A DNA stretch of 63,243 bases from Akkermansiaceae bacterium (GTDB lineage Bacteria > Verrucomicrobiota > Verrucomicrobiia > Verrucomicrobiales > Akkermansiaceae). Location: NCBI GenBank assembly GCA_903827375.1, contig CAIKHZ010000177.1:1-63243 (forward strand). The letters are read 5' to 3'. Below, piece after piece: positions 41,975 through 50,757 of this stretch; the stretch's first letter is position 1; each line of letters starts with the position of its first letter. A model generated the notes under the pieces. That model was given only the letters and a program-made list of their open reading frames with translations. It made no database searches and was not told where the DNA came from. The position numbers and the translations under genes are program-made.

Positions 41975-43486
41975 ATGTCCTCATCTGCCCTTCCCGAAGT
42001 CTGGTTCATCACCGGCTCACAACACCTCTACGGCCCCGCCGCTCTCCAACAGGTGGCCGCCAACTCACAGCACGTCGTAGCCGCCCTCAACGCGTCCGGC
42101 ACGCTGCCCTGCAAGGTCGTGTTCAAGCCGGTGCTAACCACTCCGGATGAAATCACCCGGCTCTGTCTGGACGCCAACTCCTCGCCCGAGTGCATCGGCT
42201 TGGTGGCTTGGATGCACACGTTTTCGCCAGCCAAAATGTGGATCGCCGGCTTGCAGGCGCTGCGCAAGCCGTTGGCCGATTTGCACACCCAGTTCAACCG
42301 CGACCTGCCTTGGGCCAGCATCGACATGGATTTCATGAACCTGAACCAGACCGCCCACGGCGGCCGCGAGTTCGGTCACATCGGCGCCCGCATGCGCTTG
42401 CCGCGCAAGGTCATCGTTGGTCACTGGCAGGACCCGGATGTCACCGCCCGCCTCGCCGCCTGGATGCGGGTGGCCCGCGCTTGGCAGGCCGGGCAATCCC
42501 TCAAGATCGCCCGCTTCGGTGACAACATGCGGCAGGTGGCGGTGACCGAGGGCGACAAGGTTTCCGCGCAGATGCGCTTCGGCTGGGCCGTCAATGGCTA
42601 TGGCGTCGGCGACCTCGCCGCCCATCTGGCCGCCGCCAGTGACGCCGCTGTGGACGCGCTCTGCAACGAGTACGATGACACCTACGCTGTGGCTGCCCCC
42701 CTGCGGGCCGGTGGCGAACGGCGCAATTCGTTGCGCGATGCAGCACGCATCGAACTCGGCCTGCGCTCATTCCTAACAGAAGGTGGCTTTGGTGCCTTCA
42801 CCACCACCTTTGAAGATTTGCACGGCCTGACGCAACTGCCCGGGTTGGCGGTGCAGCGGTTGATGGCCGACGGGTATGGTTTTGGCGCGGAAGGCGACTG
42901 GAAAACGGCCGGCTTGCTGCGGGTGATGAAAGTCATGGCGGAAGGAGTGGAGGGAGGCACCTCGTTCATGGAGGATTACACCTATCATCTAGACCCGTCC
43001 GGCGCATTGGTGCTCGGTGCCCACATGTTGGAGATTTGTCCGTCGATTGCCAACGGCCAAGCGACCCTCGAAGTCCATCCGCTGGGCATCGGTGGCAAAC
43101 AAGACCCCTGCCGCCTCGTTTTCGATAGTGCCGCTGGCCCGGCCGTCAATGCCTCACTCATCGATCTGGGAAACCGCTTCCGCTTGCTCGTCAACGAGGT
43201 CGAGTGCCTGCCGCCGGCCCAACCGCTGCCAAAGCTGCCGGTTGCCCGTGCGCTGTGGCACGCCCAACCGGACCTCAAGACGGCCACCGCCGCGTGGGTG
43301 TTAGCGGGCGGCGCGCATCACACGGTGCTTTCGCTTGCCTTGGCCACCGAACATCTGGAAGACTTCGCCGAGATCGCAGGTATCGAGTTGGCGGTCATCG
43401 ACCGCGACACCCGCCTGCGCTCCTTCAAAGACCAACTCCGCAACTCCGACCTCTACTATCACCTCGCCCAAGGCATCCAGGGCTAA
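41975..43486 (+). CDS. araA: L-arabinose isomerase
   Basis: The 503-residue protein begins [22 protein letters not shown], the AraA signature. It carries [87 protein letters not shown] and [12 protein letters not shown]. It interconverts L-arabinose and L-ribulose with a Mn2+-type metal. The metal-binding Glu/His set lies in these motifs. TCTAACATCATG precedes the start, with no Shine-Dalgarno. The gene is followed by araD after 17 bp. Confidence 0.97.
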   Translation: MSSSALPEVWFITGSQHLYGPAALQQVAANSQHVVAALNASGTLPCKVVFKPVLTTPDEITRLCLDANSSPECIGLVAWMHTFSPAKMWIAGLQALRKPLADLHTQFNRDLPWASIDMDFMNLNQTAHGGREFGHIGARMRLPRKVIVGHWQDPDVTARLAAWMRVARAWQAGQSLKIARFGDNMRQVAVTEGDKVSAQMRFGWAVNGYGVGDLAAHLAAASDAAVDALCNEYDDTYAVAAPLRAGGERRNSLRDAARIELGLRSFLTEGGFGAFTTTFEDLHGLTQLPGLAVQRLMADGYGFGAEGDWKTAGLLRVMKVMAEGVEGGTSFMEDYTYHLDPSGALVLGAHMLEICPSIANGQATLEVHPLGIGGKQDPCRLVFDSAAGPAVNASLIDLGNRFRLLVNEVECLPPAQPLPKLPVARALWHAQPDLKTATAAWVLAGGAHHTVLSLALATEHLEDFAEIAGIELAVIDRDTRLRSFKDQLRNSDLYYHLAQGIQG

Positions 43487-43503
43487 CATCCATCGCGCCA
43501 ACC

Positions 43504-44202
43504 ATGCCATCCTACCGCTCTATCCAGGAAGAATGCTGCGAGGCTAACCGCGCGCTGCCCGCCACCGGATTGGTCGATCTTACCTTCGGAAACGTCAGCG
43601 TCGCCGACCGTGAGTTGGGCGTCTTTGCCATCAAACCCTCAGGCGTGGACTATGATAAACTGCGCCCCGAGGACATGGTGATCATCGACTTCGCCGGCAA
43701 ATTGGTAAGCGGCACGTTGCGGCCGTCCTCGGACACCCCGACGCACCGCGGCCTGCTGCTCGCCTTTGAGGGCATCCGTTCGGTCGTTCATACCCACTCG
43801 CGCAATGCAGTGGCCTTCGCCCAGGCCGGCATCGATCTGCCCTGCTTCGGCACCACCCACTGCGATTACTTCAACGGCGCAGTGCCGGTGACCCGAGCTC
43901 TAACCCCTGCTGAAGTGGCCGGTGACTACGAATGGGCCACCGGTGAGGTGATCGTCGAACGCTTCGCCACGCTCAACGCGCTGGAAGTGCCGGCAGTGCT
44001 CGTTAGAAGCCATGGCCCCTTTGCATGGGCCGCCAGCGGTGCCAAAGCGGTGGAAACCGCGCTGGCCTTGGAGATTGTTGCGGATCTAGCCATCAAGACC
44101 CTGGCCCTCAGACCACACGCGCCGCCAGCACCGGCTTATTTATTAAACAAACATTTCTATCGCAAGCACGGAGCCGCTGCCTACTATGGGCAGCCGGGCT
44201 GA
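43504..44202 (+). CDS. araD: L-ribulose-5-phosphate 4-epimerase
   Basis: The 232-residue class II aldolase-fold protein has GNVSVADRELGVFAIKPSGVDYDKL, SSDTPTHRGLL and the zinc motif VVHTHSRNAVAFAQAG (HxH). It also has GTTHCDYFNGAVP and the late catalytic LVRSHGPFAWAASGAKAVETAL. It converts L-ribulose-5-P to D-xylulose-5-P, the exit to the pentose phosphate pathway. The annotated frame begins 100 codons earlier inside araA; conserved sequence starts at ATG 43504. Confidence 0.96.
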   Translation: MPSYRSIQEECCEANRALPATGLVDLTFGNVSVADRELGVFAIKPSGVDYDKLRPEDMVIIDFAGKLVSGTLRPSSDTPTHRGLLLAFEGIRSVVHTHSRNAVAFAQAGIDLPCFGTTHCDYFNGAVPVTRALTPAEVAGDYEWATGEVIVERFATLNALEVPAVLVRSHGPFAWAASGAKAVETALALEIVADLAIKTLALRPHAPPAPAYLLNKHFYRKHGAAAYYGQPG

Positions 44203-44246
44203 CATATCACCTCCATTCTCAAACCCCGAAACAACAAAACGCTAAC

Positions 44247-46052
44247 ATGCAACCCTATATCCCTGGAATTCCACTGGCTGCCGTGAGCAGCCGAATGGCC
44301 GGCATCGACTGGCTGATGATTGCCGCCTATTTCACCGTCCTCCTGTGCGTTGCCTGGTGGGTGGTGCGAAAAAACAAGGACACCGCAGCCGACTATTTCC
44401 TAGCCGGGCGCAACCTCGGCTGGTGGGTCATTGGTGCCTCTATCTTCGCGTCTAACATCGGTTCCGAGCACATCGTCGGGCTAGCCGGATCGGGCGCCAA
44501 GGATGGTGTGGCGCTGGCTCATTATGAATTGCACGCTTGGTGCCTGCTGGTGCTGGCGTGGGTGTTCGTGCCATTTTATATGCGCTCGCAGGTATTCACG
44601 ATGCCGGAGTTTCTAGAACGCCGGTTCTCAGTCGGCTCGCGCTATGTGCTGTCCATCGTCTCGATCATCACCTTTATTCTATCAAAAATCGCGGTTGGCA
44701 TCTTTGCCGGCGGCATTGTCTTCGGCACCTTGCTGCCGGAGTTGCAAATCACTATCGGTTCTGTGGTTATTGATAGTTTCTGGATCGGCTCCATTGCTGT
44801 GATTATTCTCACGGGTTTGTACACGATCATCGGCGGCATGCGTGCGGTGGCCTACAACGACGCAGTGCAAGTGGTGGTGCTCATTGGCGGCTCGGCGGTG
44901 CTGACGTTCTACGGCTTGAACAAGCTGGGCGGTTGGGGCGAACTGCGGCACATCTGCGGGCCGGACATGTTCAACCTGTGGAAACCTCTGGTGCCAGTTG
45001 GCCAGATCGCCTCATGGGCACCCATCAAGGAACTGGACGCATCCGGCACAATCGTCAAACAGGCGTGGTACTTCAATAACAACTTTCCCTGGCTTGGCAT
45101 GGCCATCTGTGCGCCGGTCATCGGACTGTGGTACTGGTGTACCGACCAATACATCGTGCAACGCGCACTTGGTGCTCCTAACCAAAAGGTGGCTCGCGAA
45201 GGAAGTATTTTTGCGGCATTTCTCAAATTGTTCCCGGTCTATTTATTCATCATTCCCGGTCTGATTTGTTATGCGCTGGTCAAAAAAGGTTTGGTGCCCG
45301 AGCTGGCTGCTGAGTTCAACAAACCCGGCGGTTCCCAAGGCGCATTTCCGCTGATGGTGCAATATCTACTTCCACCGGGCCTGCGCGGCATCGTGGTGGC
45401 CGGACTGCTATCGGCCTTGATGGGCTCACTGGCCGGGGTGTTCAATGCCTGCTCGACGCTCTTCACAGTGGACATTTATGAGAAGCTTCGGCCCAAGGCT
45501 AGCCAGTCGGAATTGGTGCGCATGGGCCGCCTAGCCACTGGGGTGATGGTGCTCATTGCGTTGCTGTGGATCCCGGTGGTTAAGGGCGCGCATGGCTTGT
45601 ATGAATATCTCCAATCCGTCCAAGGGTACCTGGCCCCGCCGATTTTCGTGGTCTTTTTCTTCGGTGTGTTTTGGAAACGCCTCAACAAGCAAGGCTGCTT
45701 CTGGGCGATGGTCGTCGGCTTCGTCGTCGGTATCTTCCGGATGGCGGTGGACACCCCGATCACGCTGCGCATGTTCGATGAGTATCCCCACGGCTCGTTC
45801 TTGTGGATCGTCAACAACATCAACTTCCAATACTTCAGCATCCTCATCACCGTCATCTCGGCAGTGGTCATGGTCGTGGTTAGTTACATGACAGACGAGC
45901 CGAACCAGCCACAGATTCAAGGGCTGACGTTTGCCACGGCCAGTGCCGCCGACAAAGCGGATACCCGTGCGAGCTGGAACTGGATGGATGTGCTGGGCTC
46001 ACTGGTGATCCTGGTGTTTATCTTCGGTGCCTATATCTACTTTACGGGCTGA
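44247..46052 (+). CDS. sodium:solute symporter (SSS/SGLT family), probable arabinose uptake
   Basis: The 601-residue membrane protein has about 14 hydrophobic segments and SSS-family motifs: DYFLAGRNLGWWVIGASIFASNIGSEHIVGLAGSGA in TM1, VFTMPEFLERRF, and a long sugar-transporter-type insert. The SGLT-like branch (GSEH and LAGSG) moves sugars with Na+. The position between araD and a dehydrogenase implies L-arabinose or a related sugar as cargo. The annotated frame extends 74 codons upstream into araD; ATG 44247 matches the start of the conserved region. Confidence 0.92.
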   Translation: MQPYIPGIPLAAVSSRMAGIDWLMIAAYFTVLLCVAWWVVRKNKDTAADYFLAGRNLGWWVIGASIFASNIGSEHIVGLAGSGAKDGVALAHYELHAWCLLVLAWVFVPFYMRSQVFTMPEFLERRFSVGSRYVLSIVSIITFILSKIAVGIFAGGIVFGTLLPELQITIGSVVIDSFWIGSIAVIILTGLYTIIGGMRAVAYNDAVQVVVLIGGSAVLTFYGLNKLGGWGELRHICGPDMFNLWKPLVPVGQIASWAPIKELDASGTIVKQAWYFNNNFPWLGMAICAPVIGLWYWCTDQYIVQRALGAPNQKVAREGSIFAAFLKLFPVYLFIIPGLICYALVKKGLVPELAAEFNKPGGSQGAFPLMVQYLLPPGLRGIVVAGLLSALMGSLAGVFNACSTLFTVDIYEKLRPKASQSELVRMGRLATGVMVLIALLWIPVVKGAHGLYEYLQSVQGYLAPPIFVVFFFGVFWKRLNKQGCFWAMVVGFVVGIFRMAVDTPITLRMFDEYPHGSFLWIVNNINFQYFSILITVISAVVMVVVSYMTDEPNQPQIQGLTFATASAADKADTRASWNWMDVLGSLVILVFIFGAYIYFTG

Positions 46053-46062
46053 TCCAGCGAAC

Positions 46063-47313
46063 ATGGCCAAGCATATTGTCGTTTTGGGTGGCGGGATCAT
46101 CGGGTTGTCCGTGGCGGAGGCTTGCAGCCGCCGCGGCCACCGGGTGACCCTGATAGAACAACACGGCGAACGACGTGGCGGTTGTTCGTTTGGCAACGCC
46201 GGCATGGTGGTGCCCAGTCACTTCGTGCCGATGGCAGCGCCCGGCATGGTGGCCATGGGCCTCAAATGGATGTGGAATCCCGAATCGCCATTCTATATCA
46301 AGCCGCGCCTCGATCTGGACCTGATCCGCTGGGGCCTGCGCTTCGTGCGCTCCGCCACCCGGGCCCATGTCGAGCGATGTGCACCGCTGTTGCGCGACTT
46401 GCACCTCGCGAGCCGCCAAGCCTATCAGGAACTTGCGACTGGAGGCGAGGATATCGGCCTGGTCAGCAAAGGTCTGCTGATGTTGTGCAAAGAGAACCAC
46501 ACGCTCGACGAGGAGGCAGCGATGGCGGCCAAGGCGCGGGCGCTGGGTGTGCCCGCTGAGGTATTGGATGCAACGGCCACCGCCCGCCTCGATCCGGGGA
46601 TTGCGATGGCTGTGGCTGGGGCCGTCCACTATCCGAAGGACTGCCATCTGAGCCCGGAACTTTTCATCGCCTATCAACAACGGCGCGCCGCCCAACAAGG
46701 GACGCGTTTCCTATGGAGCACGGAGGTCACCGGTTGGTCCCGCGAGTCCGGCAAACTGCGTGCGGTGAAAACCAGCGACGGGGAAATTGATGCCGACGAA
46801 TTTGTCATCAGCGGCGGAATTTGGTCAGATGGCATGATTCGCCAACTCGGCTTGCGGCTGCCGATGCAAGCGGGCAAGGGATACAGCGTGACCCTGCCAA
46901 ATCCGGTGGAACTGCCCGCGCTGTGTTCCATTCTAACTGAGGCTCGGGTGGCCGTCACGCCAATGGGTGGCAGCCTGCGTTTTGGCGGCACCATGGAAAT
47001 GAGTGGCACCAGCGAGTCTATCAGTCCGCGCCGGGTCGAGGGGATTTTGCGCGCCGCATCCAACTATTTCCCTAACTTCAAACGCTCCCACTTCGACGGC
47101 CTCACCCCTTGGCACGGCCTCCGCCCCTGTTCACCCGATGGCATGCCCTACCTCGGCCGCAGCGCCGCCGCCAGCAACCTGCTGGTGGCCACCGGCCACG
47201 CCATGATGGGCCTGAGCCTCGCCCCGGTCACCGCCGCCATCGCGGCCCGCCTGCTAGACGCCGAGCCCCCCGGCTTCGACCTGCATCTGCTCAGTCCTAA
47301 CCGTTTCGCGTGA
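46063..47313 (+). CDS. FAD-dependent D-amino acid dehydrogenase-like oxidoreductase
   Basis: The 416-residue protein starts KHIVVLGGGIIGLSVAEACSRRGHRVTLIEQ, the dinucleotide-binding GxGxxG fold of the DAO superfamily. It has CSFGNAGMVVPSHFVPMAAPG, the DadA-like region that lines FAD. It ends GLRPCSPDGMPYLGRS and LLVATGHAMMGLSLAPVTAAIAARLL, the second FAD motif. DadA-type enzymes oxidise D-amino acids or hydroxyproline. Its start is 10 bp after the symporter, so it is co-transcribed with the arabinose genes, an unexpected partner. The true substrate is unknown. Confidence 0.88.
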   Translation: MAKHIVVLGGGIIGLSVAEACSRRGHRVTLIEQHGERRGGCSFGNAGMVVPSHFVPMAAPGMVAMGLKWMWNPESPFYIKPRLDLDLIRWGLRFVRSATRAHVERCAPLLRDLHLASRQAYQELATGGEDIGLVSKGLLMLCKENHTLDEEAAMAAKARALGVPAEVLDATATARLDPGIAMAVAGAVHYPKDCHLSPELFIAYQQRRAAQQGTRFLWSTEVTGWSRESGKLRAVKTSDGEIDADEFVISGGIWSDGMIRQLGLRLPMQAGKGYSVTLPNPVELPALCSILTEARVAVTPMGGSLRFGGTMEMSGTSESISPRRVEGILRAASNYFPNFKRSHFDGLTPWHGLRPCSPDGMPYLGRSAAASNLLVATGHAMMGLSLAPVTAAIAARLLDAEPPGFDLHLLSPNRFA

Positions 47314-47429
47314 CCTTCAAAGGACGCCAATTTTTCCCCCACATATATGGTGACAAACAGATGATTGAAGGTTGTGGTTGCCGCATGGATGATTGCCCCA
47401 AGCATTTGCGAAACTGCACGGGCGGCTGA

Positions 47430-47985
47430 CACGGAGCGGTACAGACTTTCGTCTGGGAAAGTCCCTAGAAAGACGCCTCGGGTGTGATGCCGCTAGGCAA
47501 CGGCGATATTGCAGCTGGCGTTTATGCGATCGAACACGGCGACCTCTATCTGCTGCTGGCCAAGAACGACGCCTATACCTATCAGGGGGATATCTTCAAG
47601 ACCGGCCGGGTCCGGATCTCGCTTTCGCCCAACCCGTTTCTAGCAGGAAAACCGTTTCGTCAAACGCTTGACTTGGCGACCGGTTCGATCCGGATCGCTG
47701 CGCCGGGCCATCACCAAGGCATGGTTTGGTCATGACGGGGCCTACTTTCGCGAGAACATCGAGCCGACCGGAGGGGAGCGGGAGAGTTGTCCTGACCCGA
47801 GATGGCTGCCGCTCAAGACCCGGCCGGGTGAGAAGTACGAGGGCTGGTACCATGATTACTATTTTACTAGTCGTGGGAGATGGAGCCCGCCACGGGCCGC
47901 GCCAATGTCGTCATCGGAGTGCCGCAGTGATCAACCATGGAAAACAGGCCGTGTACCTGAATGGGAACAAGCCATAACTCATTTC
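47430..47985 (+). pseudogene. decayed DUF5703 (glycoside hydrolase-like) gene
   Basis: Around 47450 one frame reads TFVWESP-stop-KDASGVMPLGNGDIAAG, then AKNDAYTYQGDIFKTGRVRISLSPNPFLAGKPFRQTLDL up to a stop at 47735. This is the DUF5703 N-terminal pattern, with a TAG where a Ser codon is expected. A second frame (about 47715-47870) carries FGHDGAYFRENIEPTGGE, WLPLKTRPGEKYEGWYHDYYFTS, a later part of the same protein family. The middle of the gene is missing and the frames do not join, so it is a deletion-plus-frameshift pseudogene. Confidence 0.65.
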
Positions 47986-48095
47986 GATTCGTCGGTAACT
48001 CCTGTCCTCAGGAACTCAACCCAATTTTCAATCCGGTCTTTTGCGAACACGAATACCACCTTGTTGAACTGCTCTCGTGTGATTCCCGCTTGCTA
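47979..48095 (-). other. short orphan protein-like frame
   Basis: The minus strand between stop codons reads GITREQFNKVVFVFAKDRIE, then NWVEFLRTGVTDESK and a stop. It has no start codon within the fragment and I do not recognise it. It probably belongs to the same decayed stretch as the DUF5703 pseudogene. Confidence 0.25.
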
Positions 48096-48161
48096 TGGCT
48101 TCGCCTGCGCTTAGGCCTTCAGGCTGTAGGCTGATGCGTTACGCGACGCTTGAGAGTGGCT

Positions 48162-48599
48162 TTAGCCGTTCTCCTGCTCAGACCTTGGACTCAGGCACTC
48201 AGGATTTCTCGTGCATTTCCAGAGTGCGAAGACTGCGCCCTGCGGGTCCCGAATGATGGCCATGGTTCCGGTGTTAGGAATTTCCATCGCCTCTTTAAGG
48301 ATCGTGGCACCTGCAGCCTCAGCCTTGGCAAGATCTGCTGCCACGTCGTCACTGAAGACATAACTGAGCCACTGCGGTTGGCACGAGGTCATCTCCGGGG
48401 TGATGCCGATCATGCCGCCAACCGTGGCATCTCCGAGTTTGAAGAGGGTGTAGTCCCAACCAAGGGCCACGGGCACGGTTTCAGAGGTCCAGCCAAAGGC
48501 AGCTGCGTAGAACTGTTTGGCGGCTTCAGTATCCGAGGTGATGAGTTCGTTCCAGCCAAATAGGCCTAGCTTCATTGTGGAGTCATTGTTGATGCTCAT
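48162..48599 (-). CDS. VOC (glyoxalase/bleomycin-resistance-like) family protein
   Basis: The 145-residue protein is a pair of beta-alpha-beta-beta-beta repeats: LFGWNELITSDTEAAKQFYAAAFGW ... TVGGMIGI and QWLSYVFSDDVAADLAKAEAAGATILKEAMEIPNTGTMAIIRDPQGAVFALWK. This is the layout of the short VOC proteins annotated as 27-kDa antigen or glyoxalase-like. The metal-site residues are not complete enough to name an enzyme. It lies between a pseudogene region and aroC on the opposite strand. Confidence 0.88.
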   Translation of the reverse strand: MSINNDSTMKLGLFGWNELITSDTEAAKQFYAAAFGWTSETVPVALGWDYTLFKLGDATVGGMIGITPEMTSCQPQWLSYVFSDDVAADLAKAEAAGATILKEAMEIPNTGTMAIIRDPQGAVFALWKCTRNPECLSPRSEQENG

Positions 48600-48788
48600 G
48601 GCATTCTTTTCGGAGGGGATAAATGGTGGGATGTTTCAGCTTTCAAGCAGCCGAATATGCCTACCAATCACCCTTTAGCAAATGAAAATATGCCCGACAA
48701 CGCATGAGAAGGGTGGGGGAGTTGCCCGAGCGAAAAGCCCGCCAGCCTTCGCGCTTGCCCAGCGGGCGGCTTGGTCTTATCCTCCGGC
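48600..48788. other. intergenic region, no gene seen
   Basis: 189 bp between the divergent VOC gene and aroC. It has no credible ORF and no clear -35/-10 pair; the spacing would accommodate promoters for both. Confidence 0.4.
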
Positions 48789-49874
48789 ATGGCGTCCACG
48801 TTTGGCGAAATTTTCCGCATTCACACCTTTGGCGAGTCACACGGCGGCGGCGTGGGGGTGGTCATTGACGGCTGTCCGTCGCGGATTGCCGTGAGCGAGG
48901 CGCAGATTCAAGTCGAACTGGACCGGCGGCGACCGGGTCAGTCCGAGATTGTGACGCCGCGCAATGAGGCGGACCGGGCAGAGATTCTCTCCGGCATGCA
49001 CGATGGGCTGACCCTCGGCACCCCGATCACCATCTTGGTGCGCAATACCGACCAACGACCGGCCGCCTACGACGAAATGGCCGCCAGCTACAGGCCCAGC
49101 CACGCCGATTTCACCTACGACGCGAAGTTTGGCATCCGCGCAGCGTCTGGTGGTGGCCGGGCATCGGCCCGAGAGACGATCGGCAGGGTCGCCGCCGCAG
49201 CTGTGGCCCGGCAGGTGTTGGACGTTTTCCACCCCGGTATCGAGGTTGTCGCTTGGGTGAAATCCATCCAGCATCTTGAGGCCAGTGTCGATCCCGCCAC
49301 CGTCACTGCGGAGGCCGTGGAATCGAATATCGTGCGCACCGGCGATGCGGCGATGGTCGAGCCGATGATTGCTCTCATCAAGGCAGTTCGGGCCGACGGC
49401 AACTCAGTCGGTGGCGTCATCGAATGCGTCATCAGAGGCTGCCCAGCCGGCTTGGGCGAACCGATTTTTGACAAATTGGAAGCCGATCTGGCCAAGGCGA
49501 TGCTCTCGCTGCCGGCGACCAAGGGGTTTGAAATCGGCTCGGGCTTTGCGGGTACCCAGCTCACCGGCCGCGAGCACAATGATGCGTTCCGGATGCAGGA
49601 CGGTAGGGTGCGCACCACGACAAACCATTCCGGCGGGATCCAGGGCGGTATCTCTAACGGCGAAAATATCTTCTTCCGCGTCGCCTTTAAGCCCACTGCC
49701 ACCATCATGAGCTCTCAGCAAACCGTCACCGCCGACGGCCAAAATACCGAATTGCTGGGCCGTGGCCGCCATGACGCTTGCGTCCTGCCCCGGGCTGTGC
49801 CCATCGTCGAAGCCATGGCCACCCTCGTTCTGACCGACCACCTCCTCCGCCAACGGAGCCGGGTGGGGGGATAG
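48789..49874 (+). CDS. aroC: chorismate synthase
   Basis: The 361-residue protein starts [23 protein letters not shown] (signature 1) and has the flavin-site [26 protein letters not shown] (signature 2). Family motifs follow in [38 protein letters not shown] and [20 protein letters not shown] (signature 3). It uses reduced FMN to make chorismate, the last shared step of aromatic amino acid synthesis. The frame has an upstream Met, but ATG 48789 gives the conserved N-terminus. Confidence 0.97.
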   Translation: MASTFGEIFRIHTFGESHGGGVGVVIDGCPSRIAVSEAQIQVELDRRRPGQSEIVTPRNEADRAEILSGMHDGLTLGTPITILVRNTDQRPAAYDEMAASYRPSHADFTYDAKFGIRAASGGGRASARETIGRVAAAAVARQVLDVFHPGIEVVAWVKSIQHLEASVDPATVTAEAVESNIVRTGDAAMVEPMIALIKAVRADGNSVGGVIECVIRGCPAGLGEPIFDKLEADLAKAMLSLPATKGFEIGSGFAGTQLTGREHNDAFRMQDGRVRTTTNHSGGIQGGISNGENIFFRVAFKPTATIMSSQQTVTADGQNTELLGRGRHDACVLPRAVPIVEAMATLVLTDHLLRQRSRVGG

Positions 49875-49890
49875 AGGACCGATGACTATT

Positions 49891-49939
49891 TTCCCACTTT
49901 CCACTTTCCACTTTCCACTTCCCACTTTCCACTTTCCAA
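49891..49939 (+). repeat. heptamer tandem repeat TTTCCAC
   Basis: About seven copies of TTTCCAC with two TTCCCAC variants and a final TTTCCAA, between the aroC stop and the next gene. Read on the other strand it is GTGGAAA, which also occurs upstream of dnaA. It is not a CRISPR (no spacers). Confidence 0.85.
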
Positions 49940-49950
49940 TCATCCCCCGC

Positions 49951-50733
49951 ATGTCCCTCGATTTTCTAACCCATCTTGATCTCACCACCGGTGCCTTGAT
50001 TATTTTTTCGCTATGTGCGCTGTTCGTATTATTGCGTGGCATTGTTCGATTGCTAATGGGCGCGCTGATTCTCGGTGTGAGTGCGTGGTTGGCTTACTGG
50101 GTCTGGCAGCAGGCCCCGGCGTGGTCGATCAAGGTGTTAGAAAAGCCCAATGGCTTGATCACCACCGGGGCACCCGTGGCTGCATTTGTGCTGGCCATGT
50201 GGTTGATTCGCAGCGTGCTCGGGTTTGTTGCTAGCCCGTTTGTGAGACCTGGCTCCGGGCCACCATCAGCGTTCACCAATGTGCCGATCCGGCTCATTTT
50301 CGCCCTGTTTGTGGCGGCCGGCCTTTGGCTCATTGGCGTCACTTGGGTGCATCATGCTGGGGCACTTGAGGAGATTCGCGGCTTCGTTGATAAAAATTCC
50401 GACCCCAGCAAGACTGCGGATTATTTGCTGCGCATGAAGACGTCGGCCGAGGCCGTGCTGCCCAAGGATTGGTTAAAATTGTTAGATCCATTAACCGAGC
50501 CGGCACGGGTGGCATTGGCCAAGGCGATTGCGGCCGAAGGCAGCCCGGCCGATACGCCGGCGATTGATCCGAAGACCGGCAAAGCCAATCCGAAGGCGAC
50601 AGTCGTGGCTGATCCAGCGTTGCAAGGGCTTGCCCGTAAAAAGGATTTTTCGGGTCTGCTCAGAAGTCCCAACCTCACCCGAGCCCTGGATGATCCAAAC
50701 GTCAAGCAAGCCATTGAAGAGAAGAAGAAATGA
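49951..50733 (+). CDS. membrane protein, CvpA-like N-terminus
   Basis: The 260-residue product (ATG 49951) has four hydrophobic segments in its first 140 residues: LTTGALIIFSLCALFVLLRG, LLMGALILGVSAWLAYWVW, a third around AAFVLAMWLIRSVLGFVA and a fourth LIFALFVAAGLWLIGV. The first two and the short RGIVR loop resemble CvpA-family colicin V production proteins, but the match is weak. A soluble Ala/Pro-rich tail follows. The annotated frame extends into the heptamer repeat, an unlikely coding region. gatB begins 25 bp downstream. Confidence 0.75.
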   Translation: MSLDFLTHLDLTTGALIIFSLCALFVLLRGIVRLLMGALILGVSAWLAYWVWQQAPAWSIKVLEKPNGLITTGAPVAAFVLAMWLIRSVLGFVASPFVRPGSGPPSAFTNVPIRLIFALFVAAGLWLIGVTWVHHAGALEEIRGFVDKNSDPSKTADYLLRMKTSAEAVLPKDWLKLLDPLTEPARVALAKAIAAEGSPADTPAIDPKTGKANPKATVVADPALQGLARKKDFSGLLRSPNLTRALDDPNVKQAIEEKKK

Positions 50734-50757
50734 GACACCTGACAACCGATTCCCCCC

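Noticed and set aside
43204..43503. 100-codon N-terminal extension of araD
   Set aside because: It overlaps araA and is Arg/His-rich with no similarity; AraD begins at ATG 43504.
49891..49939. CRISPR-like array
   Set aside because: Heptamer repeats are contiguous with no spacers and no cas genes nearby.
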